Assembly (NCBI RefSeq): GCF_000621525.1
Contig: NZ_JHYC01000001.1
Location: forward strand, 112,111 to 176,110
Direction: 5' to 3'
From: Legionella fairfieldensis ATCC 49588
Lineage (GTDB): Bacteria; Pseudomonadota; Gammaproteobacteria; Legionellales; Legionellaceae
Length of the DNA: 64,000 bases
Shown here: piece after piece, positions 46,758 to 57,012 of the stretch
Numbering within the stretch: position 1 is the first letter of the stretch
Layout of the letters: every line of letters starts with the position of its first letter
Position numbers and translations under genes: made by a program
The notes under the pieces: model-generated
What the model was told of the DNA's origin: nothing
Seen by the model: the letters and a program-made list of their open reading frames with translations, nothing else
Database searches by the model: none

Positions 46758-48245
46758 ATGGAAAATAATGAAAAATTCACACGGCTTCCTTATGCCTTTG
46801 CTAAAAATCAGGGAGTAATTGCCTGTCCCGATCCCAGTGATGAGAGCATAATAGTTTATCATCTGCCAAAACCTTCTTTACAAACGCTTGCTGAAGTCAA
46901 ACGTCTGTTACAAAGTGAATTAAGATTCAAAGAAGTCAACGAAACAGAGTTTCAACAGCATTTGGCTCAACTTTATCAGTCCCAATCTTCTGTACTTGAT
47001 GCGGCAGAAGGCATGGAAGAGGATATCGATCTGTCTCTGTTAGCAGGACAATTGCCAATAAGCGAGGATTTATTGGATAATCAGGACGATGCGCCTGTTA
47101 TTCGTTTAATTAATGCTCTGTTTACTCAGGCAATAAAACAAAAAGCATCGGACATTCACATTGAAACTTACGAAAATCGGGTATTAGTTCGCAATCGCAT
47201 TGACGGCGTCTTACATGAAGTTCTAGAGATTCAACGTGCTATTGCTCCTTTAGTTATTTCTCGTGTTAAAGTCATGGCCCGATTGGACATTGCTGAAAAA
47301 CGTATTCCCCAGGATGGTCGTATTGCTCTCCGGATTGGCGGGCATAACATTGATGTACGTGTATCAACACTTCCTTCCAGTCATGGTGAACGTATTGTAT
47401 TGCGAATTTTGGATAAACAAGCTGCTCAACTTGATTTGAGTCTGCTAGGGATGCCAAAATCCACTTTGACGGCTATGCGCAAAATGATTGCTCAACCCCA
47501 TGGCATTATTTTAGTAACTGGCCCAACAGGTTCAGGTAAAACCACTTCCCTCTATGCCATGCTGACCGAACTGAATGAAGTCAGCCGTAATATTTTAACG
47601 ATTGAAGATCCCATTGAATACGATCTGCCGGGCATCGGGCAAACTCAAGTCAATACTAAAGTGCAAATGACTTTTGCCAAAGGTCTGCGTGCTATCCTGC
47701 GCCAAGATCCCGATGTGGTAATGATTGGAGAAATTCGTGATCTGGAAACTGCCGAGATTGCGGTACAGGCCAGCCTCACGGGGCATTTGGTTCTTTCAAC
47801 ACTTCACACCAATAGCGCTTTGGGCGCTCTGACACGCCTTCACGACATGGGGGTTGAATCCTTTTTGTTATCATCCAGTATGATAGGTTTAATCGCTCAG
47901 CGACTGGTAAGAAAACTATGCTCTCATTGCAAGATTCCCCATCAGCTACGCGATGATGAACGCGAATTAATGGGATTAAATTCGGCTACAGACATCTCTA
48001 AAGTATGTGAGCCCAAAGGCTGTGATCAATGTAATCATTTAGGTTATCGCGGCCGTACAGGCATTTATGAACTGATTAGTATGGATGAAACGTTACGAAG
48101 CATGATTCATCGTAACGAAAGTTTACAAACAATCGATGCTTACCTGCGGCCCGCTAATCCCACTATACGCCAGGATGGTTTTAAACGAGTGTTAGCGGGC
48201 GATACTTCTCTCGCAGAGATCCTTCGAGTGACCAGTCAATACTGA
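46758..48245 (+). CDS. lspE: Type II secretion ATPase
   Basis: A 495-residue cytoplasmic ATPase of the GspE/PilB family. The N-terminal domain lies before about residue 130, and the Walker A motif GPTGSGKTTSLYAML is near residue 255. The Asp boxes and Walker B (DVVMIGEIRDLETAEIA) follow, and the His box is STLHTNSALGALTRLHDMG. The zinc-binding C-terminal part has paired Cys (CSHC near residue 388, CEPKGCDQC near 417). It powers pseudopilus assembly. The stop lies 2 bases before a convergent gene. Confidence 0.95.
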   Translation: MENNEKFTRLPYAFAKNQGVIACPDPSDESIIVYHLPKPSLQTLAEVKRLLQSELRFKEVNETEFQQHLAQLYQSQSSVLDAAEGMEEDIDLSLLAGQLPISEDLLDNQDDAPVIRLINALFTQAIKQKASDIHIETYENRVLVRNRIDGVLHEVLEIQRAIAPLVISRVKVMARLDIAEKRIPQDGRIALRIGGHNIDVRVSTLPSSHGERIVLRILDKQAAQLDLSLLGMPKSTLTAMRKMIAQPHGIILVTGPTGSGKTTSLYAMLTELNEVSRNILTIEDPIEYDLPGIGQTQVNTKVQMTFAKGLRAILRQDPDVVMIGEIRDLETAEIAVQASLTGHLVLSTLHTNSALGALTRLHDMGVESFLLSSSMIGLIAQRLVRKLCSHCKIPHQLRDDERELMGLNSATDISKVCEPKGCDQCNHLGYRGRTGIYELISMDETLRSMIHRNESLQTIDAYLRPANPTIRQDGFKRVLAGDTSLAEILRVTSQY

Positions 48246-48246
48246 C

Positions 48247-48696
48247 CTAAAAGCTCCCTTTTTCCGGGGTAAGTTTCCAATTAATTGTACCTGGCTTTCT
48301 CCAAAAAGCTGAACCGGATTCAGTAGTATAAGATGCGTCAATACCTACTGTTTTTGATACGATTTGCCCACTAATTTTTCCTGCGCTAAACAAACAGTAT
48401 TCTTGCTGGCTTTTAAAAGTAATATATTTTCCATTACAGTTATACTCAAGATTTATCTCAGGACCATAAACAGTTTGTGCTATCTCAAATCGTTTGGAGT
48501 CGTTCGATAAAATAGTGGCAGGAGGAGAACTATGAAGACTGCCATGTATCAGATTTGATGTCACTAAAAAACAACTTTCTGAAGTAAGATTTGCTATTTG
48601 TATATGTAGGGTACCACAAGCATTTTCAGTATCTGCCCAAGTGCAAGGACTGGTTAAACAAGCTAAAACGAACATTAAATAACAGACTTTTTTCAT
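48247..48696 (-). CDS. Secreted protein of unknown function
   Basis: A 149-residue protein with a signal peptide that ends near CTWADTENA. The mature part has five Cys and a beta-rich pattern (LHIQIANLTSESCFLVTSN, ISGQIVSKTVGIDASYTTES). It is convergent with lspE and almost touches it. No family recognised; it could be a Type II substrate or a periplasmic factor, but this rests on location only. Confidence 0.65.
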   Translation of the reverse strand: MKKVCYLMFVLACLTSPCTWADTENACGTLHIQIANLTSESCFLVTSNLIHGSLHSSPPATILSNDSKRFEIAQTVYGPEINLEYNCNGKYITFKSQQEYCLFSAGKISGQIVSKTVGIDASYTTESGSAFWRKPGTINWKLTPEKGSF

Positions 48697-49081
48697 CTTT
48701 GACTCTTATCATTACATTTTCAATTATTTTAACATTATAAAAAAAAATTACGAGATACTTCGTTTAAAACAGGGATCATACCCGGGGGCTTTTACTCTCT
48801 TGTTATCTGAGGATGCTAATATTCAAAGGCAAATCGGAGTACAAAGTAAAGGATTTTTGCCTTTAAACCATTCGCTTGATATCATAATTTGAAATAGTTT
48901 TTTAACATCACTCAATCCAGAGTTTTGTAAATACCGAGATACAAAAAGCGCTCAACGAACACTGACAAATAGAGGTTGGTTATGAGTTTACCAACTACGG
49001 AAAAAGGGATTAGGCCGAGCTTTGAAACAGACCATGAATTCAGGATTAGCGCCCTCACTATATGGTACAAGGATAGCAACC
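48697..49081. other. Intergenic region upstream of the DUF1566 gene
   Basis: Nearly 400 bp that I cannot assign. A short frame (48976-49206) has a fair start but overlaps the next gene in another phase, so I do not call it. No clear promoter or hairpin stands out. Confidence 0.4.
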
Positions 49082-50569
49082 ATGCAAAGAACCAACAACC
49101 ACTTTTTTATACGCAGAATACTGATGTTGCTATGCTGCGGGTCGATAGTAATGACCGCACAGGCAGCCGAGCCACTGTGGACGCTTGTTCCTGCTCCGGG
49201 AAGTAATCCCGTCCAGACTGTGCCGGCGAACGGGACAGCTACAGTACAGTATGTGGTCCAAAATCAGTCAGGTAAGCCTAAAACACTGGTCATTCAGTCC
49301 ACACCGGGCATTAGCCAAACTGCTCCCTGTCAACTGATGCCCAGAGGACAGGCCGGCAGCAGTTGTGTCTTGAATCTTGCCATTATCGGCACTGTGTTAC
49401 CTCAGGGAGGTGTTCATTACGGCCCCGTGCTGTGCCAGGCGAATCTGGATGGCAGCCCGAATCCAAACCAGTGTTATCAGCCAGGTGCCGCCACTAGTTT
49501 ACATATTACCCGCGGCCCTGCCACAGGTGCTACGATTACGGTGAGTCCCTCTGCTTTAAATTTTGTTGCGGGAACAAATGGGTTGGTCACTGTAACCAAT
49601 AGCCTGACCTCGCCAGAGCCTGCGAATAATGTGGTTGCCACCATTCCCTTCGGCAGTCCTATCAGCGTGCAAAGCACGACCTGCGGGGCGAGTCTTGCGA
49701 TTGGCGCAAGCTGTACGATTACTTTTGCCTCAGGCGTTCAAGAAGGGCCAATCAGTATTTCCATTGCGGGCGACAATACCAACACGGTAAATGTTGATGT
49801 GACGGTGACCAGTCTGCCCCAAATAAACATTACCAATCCTGTACAGCAAGACCGGGTTATTACGGTAGCTGGAATGACACCGTTGTCTTTAGAAGTTACC
49901 AATGATGCGGGCAGTGTCGTGAATGCCAATGCAATTACAGTCAGCGATAAGACAGGCTGCACTAATCTATCTGTTGATGACAGCAATTGCGCCAGTGTGG
50001 CGCCCGGAGCAAGCTGCACACTGGAACTAACGTCAAACACGCCGTATGTGCCATGTACGATTACCGTTAGTGGCAGCAATACAGCCAATAGTCCACAAGC
50101 TTTGATTGCCTTTTCTCATTTAGGGGGATTGGTATTTGCGGAAAGCGGCGGCAGTGGTAAGGTCGTTATTGATGCGGCACAAGGCTTTAATAGCCTATGG
50201 ACAAACACTTTTTCAGATATAAGCGGCGCAACAAGCCTTGATGATGGCGTTGCCAATACTAATGCAATTATTCTTGATGGAGCCTGTACAGGCAGTCTTG
50301 CTAATTGCGCTGCCCAGCGTTGCCGGGACATCAGTGCTGACTGGTATCTTCCCGCACAAAATGAGCTGTCTGCAGTTCATGACGCATTGTGCTCCAACCG
50401 TGTAACTCCCTGTAACTTTGGGGGGTTTCCGTCCGCATTCTACTGGAGTTCGTCACAATACCTCACCAACTTCGCGCGGGTCGTGACCTTTCCTTTGGGT
50501 AGCGACGACATCGCCGTCTTTAAGAACAATGAGCGACCTGTTCGGTGTGTCCGGGCTTTTACCCCTTAG
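49082..50569 (+). CDS. Secreted repeat protein with C-terminal DUF1566 (Lcl-like) domain
   Basis: A 495-residue protein, start at ATG 49082 (MQRTNNHFFIRR) after AAGGAT; earlier in-frame codons lack a ribosome site. A signal peptide ends at MTAQA-AEPLW. About residues 30-340 form several Ig-like/beta-sandwich modules with Cys pairs. The last 140 residues are a DUF1566 domain: DISADWYLPAQNELSAVHDA, FYWSSSQYL and VRCVRAFTP, like the Legionella collagen-like adhesin Lcl but without collagen repeats. It probably acts at the cell surface. Its DNA is visibly GC-richer than its neighbours, suggesting transfer. Confidence 0.85.
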   Translation: MQRTNNHFFIRRILMLLCCGSIVMTAQAAEPLWTLVPAPGSNPVQTVPANGTATVQYVVQNQSGKPKTLVIQSTPGISQTAPCQLMPRGQAGSSCVLNLAIIGTVLPQGGVHYGPVLCQANLDGSPNPNQCYQPGAATSLHITRGPATGATITVSPSALNFVAGTNGLVTVTNSLTSPEPANNVVATIPFGSPISVQSTTCGASLAIGASCTITFASGVQEGPISISIAGDNTNTVNVDVTVTSLPQINITNPVQQDRVITVAGMTPLSLEVTNDAGSVVNANAITVSDKTGCTNLSVDDSNCASVAPGASCTLELTSNTPYVPCTITVSGSNTANSPQALIAFSHLGGLVFAESGGSGKVVIDAAQGFNSLWTNTFSDISGATSLDDGVANTNAIILDGACTGSLANCAAQRCRDISADWYLPAQNELSAVHDALCSNRVTPCNFGGFPSAFYWSSSQYLTNFARVVTFPLGSDDIAVFKNNERPVRCVRAFTP

Positions 50570-50589
50570 CCCCTTTATCCTTTTTCTTT

Positions 50590-50620
50590 TGAGGCAGTAA
50601 AGCTGCCTCATGATTTTTTT
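50590..50620 (+). terminator. Terminator after the DUF1566 gene
   Basis: TGAGGCAG and CTGCCTCA make an 8-bp stem with a TAAAG loop, followed by TGATTTTTTT, about 20 bases past the stop codon. Confidence 0.8.
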
Positions 50621-50711
50621 GAAGACGAATGATTTGGATGTTAAGGTTACGGTCCTTGCGTCACAAATGGGAAAATGTATGTCTACTTATAGGCCGTATG
50701 AAATCTGATGA

Positions 50712-50930
50712 AACCACCAAAAGCACGATTACGCTGCTGTATTTGAGTTCAATTTAAGGCAACTTACTCGTTATTTTGGAGGTGAGGTACGTCAAAAAGT
50801 TGATGAAGTGAGTGATATTGTAGCAAACCAATGCAAATATTATCGAAAAGATGTCCATCATTTCGCGACAGCGACAACTTATCCCCAAAATATGGGGATA
50901 ACCTTGTGTATAGTGGATTTAAGCCCTTGA
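50712..50930 (+). pseudogene. Possible gene remnant without a start codon
   Basis: A frame of 72 codons between two stops reads like protein (AAVFEFNLRQLTRYFGGEV, then VDEVSDIVANQCKYYRKDVH) but has no start codon until near its end. I recognise no family. Probably the tail of a deleted gene. Confidence 0.3.
50879..50901. repeat. Palindrome TTATCCCCA / TGGGGATAA
   Basis: Two inverse copies of TTATCCCCA (50879-50887 and 50893-50901) with a 5-base centre. Each copy differs by one base from the DnaA box TTATCCACA. The site lies inside a gene fossil, so it may be chance. Confidence 0.4.
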
Positions 50931-51072
50931 AAAATAGCTAAAGATCGTGCGCTGCTTTCTTGAAAACAATGATCCTCTTTTTGCTATACTGCGGCAATCA
51001 AACTGGCGATTCGTATAACACTAACTCATCAATATCAGTATTTATCCATTACCACATTGATCTCAAACATTC

Positions 51073-51387
51073 TCATCCTAGTCGAGCGTCCGATGATATA
51101 GAAGAAGAATTGAATCCCCAACTAATAGCTTCTCCTTTTATTGCTGCCAACGCCTCCATTTTTATTTTTACTGCATAGGCATCCACATAATTTTCTATAA
51201 TGGGTAATGCTTTTTTAATTGCCATTACCAGCTTGCCTAAAGATGATCCCGGTTCTTTTTTATAATGCTCCAGGTTTTTTTTCAATTGTTGGATTAGAGG
51301 ATTTATGTATTTTCCTGTACCAGTCTCTTGCAGTTCAAACACATAAGCTAAAGAGGCTTCTAATTCGCTAAGTGGATCCTTCATCAT
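51073..51387 (-). CDS. Small helical protein of unknown function
   Basis: A 104-residue soluble protein with an AGGAG site just before tandem ATGs (51387, 51384). It is rich in helix-forming residues (DPLSELEASLAYVFELQE, LIQQLKKNLEHYKKE, LGKLVMAIKKALPIIENYV), with no signal peptide or known motif. It is isolated between repeat-rich gaps. It may be a regulator or effector-like protein, but nothing supports either. Confidence 0.55.
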   Translation of the reverse strand: MMKDPLSELEASLAYVFELQETGTGKYINPLIQQLKKNLEHYKKEPGSSLGKLVMAIKKALPIIENYVDAYAVKIKMEALAAIKGEAISWGFNSSSISSDARLG

Positions 51388-51793
51388 AGCTCCTATCTGA
51401 TTCTTATTATTAAAGTTAGTCTAAATATTACGATTTACCAAATAATATGCATAATGTGTGCTCAAAATCATGCGGACTTAATATTTTGGATTAGGGCAGG
51501 AGTATTCGTTGGTGGAACACTGAAGTAACTTTAAATTACTTCCATTCAAGATGACTGGAGGCTAAAGTAAGGGAATTTTTGAGCACATATTAGTCAACAC
51601 AGTAAATTCAGAAAACTTCTTCTTGCCAAATGTTTACGTAATGGCGTCAACTTAAAGCCAATTTTCGTTATCTACATCCCGCAGCTTGTCTACGGCACTC
51701 AAGATTGACCTACGTGCTGGATTCCACGGACGAGCCGTGGAACGTAGGTATTTCCTTGAGTTGGCACCATTATACGGTCTTATAACGATAGCA
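51388..51793. other. Intergenic region downstream of cysS with a nested inverted repeat
   Basis: About 400 bp without a gene. It holds the nested hairpin at 51697-51761; the rest shows no coding signal. Confidence 0.5.
51697..51761. repeat. Nested inverted repeat
   Basis: TTCCACGG (51722-51729) pairs with CCGTGGAA (51735-51742); outside this, ACCTACG (51708-51714) pairs with CGTAGGT (51743-51749), and further out CTCAAG pairs with CTTGAG. The stacked symmetry looks like an intergenic repeat family and may also serve as a terminator region for cysS. Confidence 0.55.
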
Positions 51794-53161
51794 TCACTCA
51801 GCTCGCTTTCGCCAGGTCGTACCGTTAACATTATCCTCCAGCTCTATCCCCTGGCTCATTAAAATAGCCCTGATTTCATCGGCTCTTGTCCAGTCACGGG
51901 CCGCTCTGGCCTGCAAACGCTCTTCAATTAACTGTTCAATAGTAGTTTTCTCGTTTTCATCAAGACCTGCTTGTAGAAAAGATTCACATGAAAATTGTAA
52001 TAAGCCCATTAGTGAGGCTAAATGCTTTAATGTTACCGCTTGCTTCACTGAATTGGTTTTATTGATTTCATGGCTTAATTGAAATAATACAGACAATGCA
52101 ATCGGTGTATTAAAGTCGTCATTCATGGCAGCGTTAAACTGGTCAAGCCAATAGGTATCCAATTCTTCATCATTTGATATTTTCACATCTTTTATGGATT
52201 GATAAAGGCGAGTCAATGACTTTCTGGCATTATATAAATTATCTTCCGAATAATTTAACGGGCTACGATAATGACTGCTTAATAAAAAATAACGGACTAC
52301 TTCAGGATGATGTTTTTGTAATACGTCTTCAATGGTTAAAAAATTTCCTGTTGATTTGGCCATTTTTTCATTATTAATCTGCAACATACCCACATGCAGC
52401 CAATAATTGGCAAATGTTTTGCCGCTTGCCCCTTCACTTTGGGCAATTTCATTTTCATGATGAGGAAACTGTAAATCTAATCCCCCTCCGTGAATATCAA
52501 TATGATCTCCCAGTTCATCCATAGCCATTGCAGAACATTCAATATGCCATCCCGGACGTCCTTCTCCCCAGGGTGAAGGCCAACTCGGTTCGCCGGGTTT
52601 CGCTTTTTTCCACAATACGAAATCCAGAGGAGAACGTTTTTCTTTTACGATATTAATCCGTGCCCCAGCTTCTAAACCCGCCAAATCTTTATGAGATAAT
52701 TTGCCATACTCTTTAAAGTGCTCAACCTGATAACACACATCACCATTATCACTAATATAGGCATAATTTTTATCAAGCAGACGCTCAATTAAATCAACAA
52801 TAGACGCTATATAGTCAGTTGCGCAAGGCTCCAAATCCGGAGGTAAGATGTTCAAAGCATACATATCGTCATGCATTGCCTGAATATATTGCGCAGTCAA
52901 TTCGTTGATCGATACTCCGCGCTCATTGGCACGAACAATAATTTTATCATCAATATCGGTGATATTGCGGACATAAGTGACATCATAACCTTGAGAACGC
53001 AGAAACCGTACAATAACATCAAAAGAAACCATTGAGCGCGCATGTCCCAAATGGCAGCGATCATAAACAGTGACACCGCAAACATACATCCGGATTTTGC
53101 CAGGATTAATGGGTTTAAAACGCTCTTTACTGCGGGTTAATGAATTATAAAGAATCAACAT
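51794..53161 (-). CDS. cysS: Cysteinyl-tRNA synthetase
   Basis: A 455-residue class I synthetase. The HIGH-type motif is [16 protein letters not shown], the KMSKS-type loop is [13 protein letters not shown], and the zinc ligands are the Cys in [10 protein letters not shown], the Cys in [10 protein letters not shown] and the following [16 protein letters not shown]. It charges tRNA-Cys. It starts 2 bases after the glnS stop, so glnS-cysS are co-transcribed; the usual size is about 460 residues. Confidence 0.97.
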   Translation of the reverse strand: MLILYNSLTRSKERFKPINPGKIRMYVCGVTVYDRCHLGHARSMVSFDVIVRFLRSQGYDVTYVRNITDIDDKIIVRANERGVSINELTAQYIQAMHDDMYALNILPPDLEPCATDYIASIVDLIERLLDKNYAYISDNGDVCYQVEHFKEYGKLSHKDLAGLEAGARINIVKEKRSPLDFVLWKKAKPGEPSWPSPWGEGRPGWHIECSAMAMDELGDHIDIHGGGLDLQFPHHENEIAQSEGASGKTFANYWLHVGMLQINNEKMAKSTGNFLTIEDVLQKHHPEVVRYFLLSSHYRSPLNYSEDNLYNARKSLTRLYQSIKDVKISNDEELDTYWLDQFNAAMNDDFNTPIALSVLFQLSHEINKTNSVKQAVTLKHLASLMGLLQFSCESFLQAGLDENEKTTIEQLIEERLQARAARDWTRADEIRAILMSQGIELEDNVNGTTWRKRAE

Positions 53162-53163
53162 AA

Positions 53164-54825
53164 CTATTTCTTTCCCCCGTTTGTCCAGGTATCTTTCAAA
53201 CTTACCACACTATGAAATATACGAGTCTGTTTCCCTTCAACCTGATTAACGCAATAATAACCCAAGCGTTCAAATTGAAAAACTTCATTGGCGGGTTGTA
53301 TAGTCAACGATGGCTCACAATATCCTTGTTGCACCTGTAATGAATCAGGATTCAGGAATTGGAGAAAATTATCTTCCCGAGCCGGGTTAGGATCATGAAA
53401 TAAACGATCGTATTGATAAATAGTAATCGGATGCGCCTGTTGGCAAGAAAGCCAATGAATAACCCCCTTCACTTTTCTGTCAACAGGATTTTTACCTAAT
53501 GTATCTTTATCATAGCTACAATGGATCTCAACAATCTCACCTTGATCATTATAAATCACATCGGTACAGCGAATGATGTAAGCATGCCGTAAACGAACTT
53601 CGGCACCGGGTGATAAGCGGAAATAATTTTTAGGCGGTTCTTCCATAAAATCACTACGCTCAATATAAATCTCGCGGCTAAAAGGAAGCGTACGAGACCC
53701 TCCTTGCGGATCTTGAGGATGAAACGGTGCCTCCAGATTCTCAACGCTGCCTTCAGGGTAATTATCAATAATGACTTTTAAAGGGTCGAGTACACACATC
53801 GCTCTTCGTGCAGTCTTATTCAGTTCATTGCGCACACATTCTTCCAATAGCGACATATCAATCACTGAGTCACTGCGCGATATACCAATAATCTCACAAA
53901 ATTGTCTAATCGCTGCTGCCGGATAACCTCGTTTACGCATACCTCGCAACGTAGGTAACCGTGGATCGTCCCAGCCTGAAACAACCTGCTGTTCAACCAG
54001 TTGTCTAAGTTTGCGTTTTGAAGTAACGGTATGCGATAAATTAAGGCGTGCAAATTCAGTTTGAACAGGCTGGACTGGCACCGGCAAATTATTAATAAAC
54101 CAATCGTACAAGGGGCGATGATCCTGGAATTCCAAAGTACAAAGTGAATGCGTTATTTTTTCCAGGGCGTCCGAAACCGGATGAGCGTAATCATACATGG
54201 GATAAATACACCAGGTATTCCCTGTGCGCTGATGAGAGACATGCCTTATTCGATAGATAACCGGATCACGCATATTGACGTTCCCTGAACGCATGTCAAT
54301 CCGGGCGCGCAAGACATGACTGCCATCCGCAAATTCGCCTGCTTTCATGCGATGAAATAAATCAAGGTTTTCGTCTACGGATCTATCGCGATAAGGACTT
54401 TCACGACCAGGCTCTTGTAAAGTACCTCGATAAGCACGGATGTCTTCCATACTTAAACTGTCCACATAGGCTTTACCTTCTTTAATTAAACAGACAGCAT
54501 AATCATAAAGCTGCTGGTAATAATCAGAACAGTGGGTCATTTCACACCACTCAAAACCGAGCCAGCGGACATCCTCAATAATAGCGTTAACGTACTCCTC
54601 TTCCTCTTTAATAGGATTTGTATCATCAAACCGTAAAAAACAGCGCCCATTAAATTCATTAGCCAAACCAAAATTCAGGCAGATTGATTTAGCATGCCCA
54701 ATATGCAAATAACCATTGGGTTCAGGAGGAAAACGAGTTACAACCTCATGATGTTTACCAGTCGCTAATTCTTCTGTAATTAATTGTCGTATAAAGTTTG
54801 ATCTTTTTTCACTGATTTCAGTCAT
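53164..54825 (-). CDS. glnS: Glutaminyl-tRNA synthetase
   Basis: A 553-residue class I synthetase. [20 protein letters not shown] carries the HIGH motif, [11 protein letters not shown] corresponds to the E. coli VMSKRKL loop (Thr for Met), and two C-terminal anticodon-binding barrels follow. It charges tRNA-Gln. The start at 54825 ([15 protein letters not shown]) matches the family and follows GGAAAAA; upstream in-frame starts lie inside trpA. The gene overlaps the end of trpA by 8 bases. Confidence 0.96.
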   Translation of the reverse strand: MTEISEKRSNFIRQLITEELATGKHHEVVTRFPPEPNGYLHIGHAKSICLNFGLANEFNGRCFLRFDDTNPIKEEEEYVNAIIEDVRWLGFEWCEMTHCSDYYQQLYDYAVCLIKEGKAYVDSLSMEDIRAYRGTLQEPGRESPYRDRSVDENLDLFHRMKAGEFADGSHVLRARIDMRSGNVNMRDPVIYRIRHVSHQRTGNTWCIYPMYDYAHPVSDALEKITHSLCTLEFQDHRPLYDWFINNLPVPVQPVQTEFARLNLSHTVTSKRKLRQLVEQQVVSGWDDPRLPTLRGMRKRGYPAAAIRQFCEIIGISRSDSVIDMSLLEECVRNELNKTARRAMCVLDPLKVIIDNYPEGSVENLEAPFHPQDPQGGSRTLPFSREIYIERSDFMEEPPKNYFRLSPGAEVRLRHAYIIRCTDVIYNDQGEIVEIHCSYDKDTLGKNPVDRKVKGVIHWLSCQQAHPITIYQYDRLFHDPNPAREDNFLQFLNPDSLQVQQGYCEPSLTIQPANEVFQFERLGYYCVNQVEGKQTRIFHSVVSLKDTWTNGGKK

Positions 54826-55633
54826 GATTTTTTCCATTATTATCCATCGCATACCGCATGTCGCGTATTAAAAAAGCCCCGGCCGCAGAAGCATTGCCAG
54901 AAGAAGTGTAAGAATCAAAAATCCGACTGACAAGTGCTGCATCAACAATTACGCCATCAGCAAAGGCTGCTACCTCCGCTGCCATGGGGGCTGTGCCAGC
55001 CTCTACCATGAGAGGTAATGCTGTCTGCGACTTTCGATGTTGATAAAGTTCTTTCATCGTCAGTGGGTCAAAATCATGAGAACCGATGACTTCTTCCAAC
55101 GAGGCATAGTAGAGATAGCCTTTAGCATAACGATCAATCAGGGGCATACGCTCATCAGCAGTAGCAGGCGAACATAAATAAATGCTATATAGCCCATAAG
55201 TGTCCCATAATTTTGCCATTATTTCACTTTCTTCCGGTGGCAAATCAACCAGGATAGTGCCATCAACGCCAACCTGACTCGCTCGTTTGGCAAAATTTTC
55301 ATAACCATACACTTCAACAGGATTCATGTAACCCATTAACACAATGGGAGTTAGCTGATCGCGTTCACGAAATTTTTCCACCCTAGAAAATACATCATCG
55401 CAATTTATTCCATAAGCTAAAGCACGCTCCATAGACGCCTGGATCACTGGGCCTTCGACCATCGGATCAGAAAAAGGAATGCCTATTTCGAGGGTGTCAG
55501 CACCAGCCGCCACTAACTCGTGCATTAAAGGGACAGTCATATCGGGATGAGGATCACCTGCTGTCAGATAAGGGCTTAACATTTTTTTATTACTGGCTCG
55601 TAGTCTTTCCAGCATTTTATCAATTCGATTCAT
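54818..55633 (-). CDS. trpA: Tryptophan synthase alpha subunit
   Basis: A 271-residue TIM-barrel enzyme that splits indole-3-glycerol phosphate. The Glu is in DTLEIGIPFSDPMVEGPVIQ and the Asp in VDGTILVDLPPEES. It pairs with TrpB. It starts about 175 bases after trpB, longer than the usual tight coupling in trp operons. The 3' end overlaps glnS. Confidence 0.96.
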   Translation of the reverse strand: MNRIDKMLERLRASNKKMLSPYLTAGDPHPDMTVPLMHELVAAGADTLEIGIPFSDPMVEGPVIQASMERALAYGINCDDVFSRVEKFRERDQLTPIVLMGYMNPVEVYGYENFAKRASQVGVDGTILVDLPPEESEIMAKLWDTYGLYSIYLCSPATADERMPLIDRYAKGYLYYASLEEVIGSHDFDPLTMKELYQHRKSQTALPLMVEAGTAPMAAEVAAFADGVIVDAALVSRIFDSYTSSGNASAAGAFLIRDMRYAMDNNGKNHD

Positions 55634-55806
55634 GGATTACCTTTTTACACCTTGCGAATTCTATTTGAAGAATTATTTAAAGTCATTGTTAATTTTTATA
55701 AAAATGTACACTCAAAATACCGGGATTAGCGAGCGGTTCTTCAATTAGCTTCTACCTGATTCTCTTTGATTTCGTTCGATTTATACCATTTTAAACAGAA
55801 TTTGCC

Positions 55807-57012
55807 TTATAAAGATAAATTATCAATGTGAGCCACCGTATGCATATCTTTATCACCACGGCCCGACAAATTGACAATAATTCGCTGAGAAGAATGCATA
55901 CTCTTGGCTAATTTCATAGCATACGCTATAGCATGACTGGATTCCAAAGCAGGAATAATTCCTTCCAATCGGGTTAGCATACGAAAAGCGCCAAGGGCCT
56001 CTTCATCGTTAATAACTACATAATGTGCTCGACCACTCTCTTTGAGATAAGCGTGTTCGGGACCTACGCCCGGATAATCAAGACCTGCTGCTATTGAATA
56101 GGTATCATTGATCTGACCATGTTCATCGCAAAGCAAATAGCTGCGACAACCATGAAGAACACCTGGCTTACCAGCTAATAATGAAGCAGCATGTTCACCA
56201 CTATCAAGTCCTTTACCTCCCGCTTCGACACCATACAACGCAACTGACTTATCCTGCAAAAAAGGATAAAACAATCCTATCGCGTTAGAGCCACCGCCTA
56301 CACAAGCGACTAAAGCATCGGGTAGAGAACCTGTTTTCTCTATGATTTGCTCTTTTGTTTCCCGACCAATAACTGCCTGAAAATCTCTTACCATTTGAGG
56401 GTAAGGATGAGGTCCGGCTACTGTGCCAATCATATAAAAAGTACTATCGATATTACTCACCCAGTCACGCATTGCTTCATTTAAAGCATCTTTCAGCGTT
56501 TTGGAACCCGCTGTAACAGGTACCACTTCCGCACCCAAAAGCTTCATACGAAGGACATTAGAGGTTTGGCGTTTTATATCGTCGACCCCCATATAAACCA
56601 CACACTCCAACCCCATTCTGGCGGCTACAGTTGCAGAAGCGACCCCATGCTGCCCAGCTCCTGTTTCAGCAATAACTCTTTTTTTCCCCATGCGTTTGGC
56701 CAGTAGAGCCTGGCCTATCGTATTATTAATCTTGTGAGAGCCGGTATGATTTAAATCCTCACGTTTTAAATAAATCTGCGCTCCCCCTGCTTTAGCAGTT
56801 AAACGTCGCGCATGATATAAAGGGGTTGGTCGACCTGTGTAGTCTCGTAAGTCTGTGCTTAATTCTGCTAAAAATTCAGTATCAAAACGATAATGTTGAT
56901 ACGCCTTTTGTAATTGCTCCAGAGCATTCATTAAGGTATCAGCAACAAACATTCCACCGTAGACACCAAAATGACCAGCATGATTTGGCAGGTCTTCCTC
57001 ATTCATTTTCAT
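55807..57012 (-). CDS. trpB: Tryptophan synthase beta subunit
   Basis: A 401-residue PLP enzyme that joins indole and serine. The cofactor lysine is in [17 protein letters not shown], the phosphate loop is [11 protein letters not shown], and [12 protein letters not shown] and [16 protein letters not shown] match the family. The start at 57012 ([16 protein letters not shown]) overlaps the trpF stop, so the two are coupled. The upstream part of the open frame lies within trpF. Confidence 0.97.
   Translation of the reverse strand: MKMNEEDLPNHAGHFGVYGGMFVADTLMNALEQLQKAYQHYRFDTEFLAELSTDLRDYTGRPTPLYHARRLTAKAGGAQIYLKREDLNHTGSHKINNTIGQALLAKRMGKKRVIAETGAGQHGVASATVAARMGLECVVYMGVDDIKRQTSNVLRMKLLGAEVVPVTAGSKTLKDALNEAMRDWVSNIDSTFYMIGTVAGPHPYPQMVRDFQAVIGRETKEQIIEKTGSLPDALVACVGGGSNAIGLFYPFLQDKSVALYGVEAGGKGLDSGEHAASLLAGKPGVLHGCRSYLLCDEHGQINDTYSIAAGLDYPGVGPEHAYLKESGRAHYVVINDEEALGAFRMLTRLEGIIPALESSHAIAYAMKLAKSMHSSQRIIVNLSGRGDKDMHTVAHIDNLSL

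Larger units (their letters stand above)
50570..51072. other. Intergenic region with a terminator, a palindrome and a coding fossil
   Basis: Five hundred bp after the DUF1566 gene. It has a terminator (50590-50620), a start-less open frame (50712-50930) and a TTATCCCC palindrome inside that frame. The right third shows nothing. Confidence 0.5.

Noticed and set aside
48976-49206. Plus-strand frame of 76 codons upstream of the DUF1566 gene
   Set aside because: It overlaps the signal-peptide region of the real gene in another phase and resembles no family.
50879-50901. Chromosomal replication origin
   Set aside because: Only two imperfect boxes, no AT-rich unwinding region and no dnaA or other origin-linked genes nearby.
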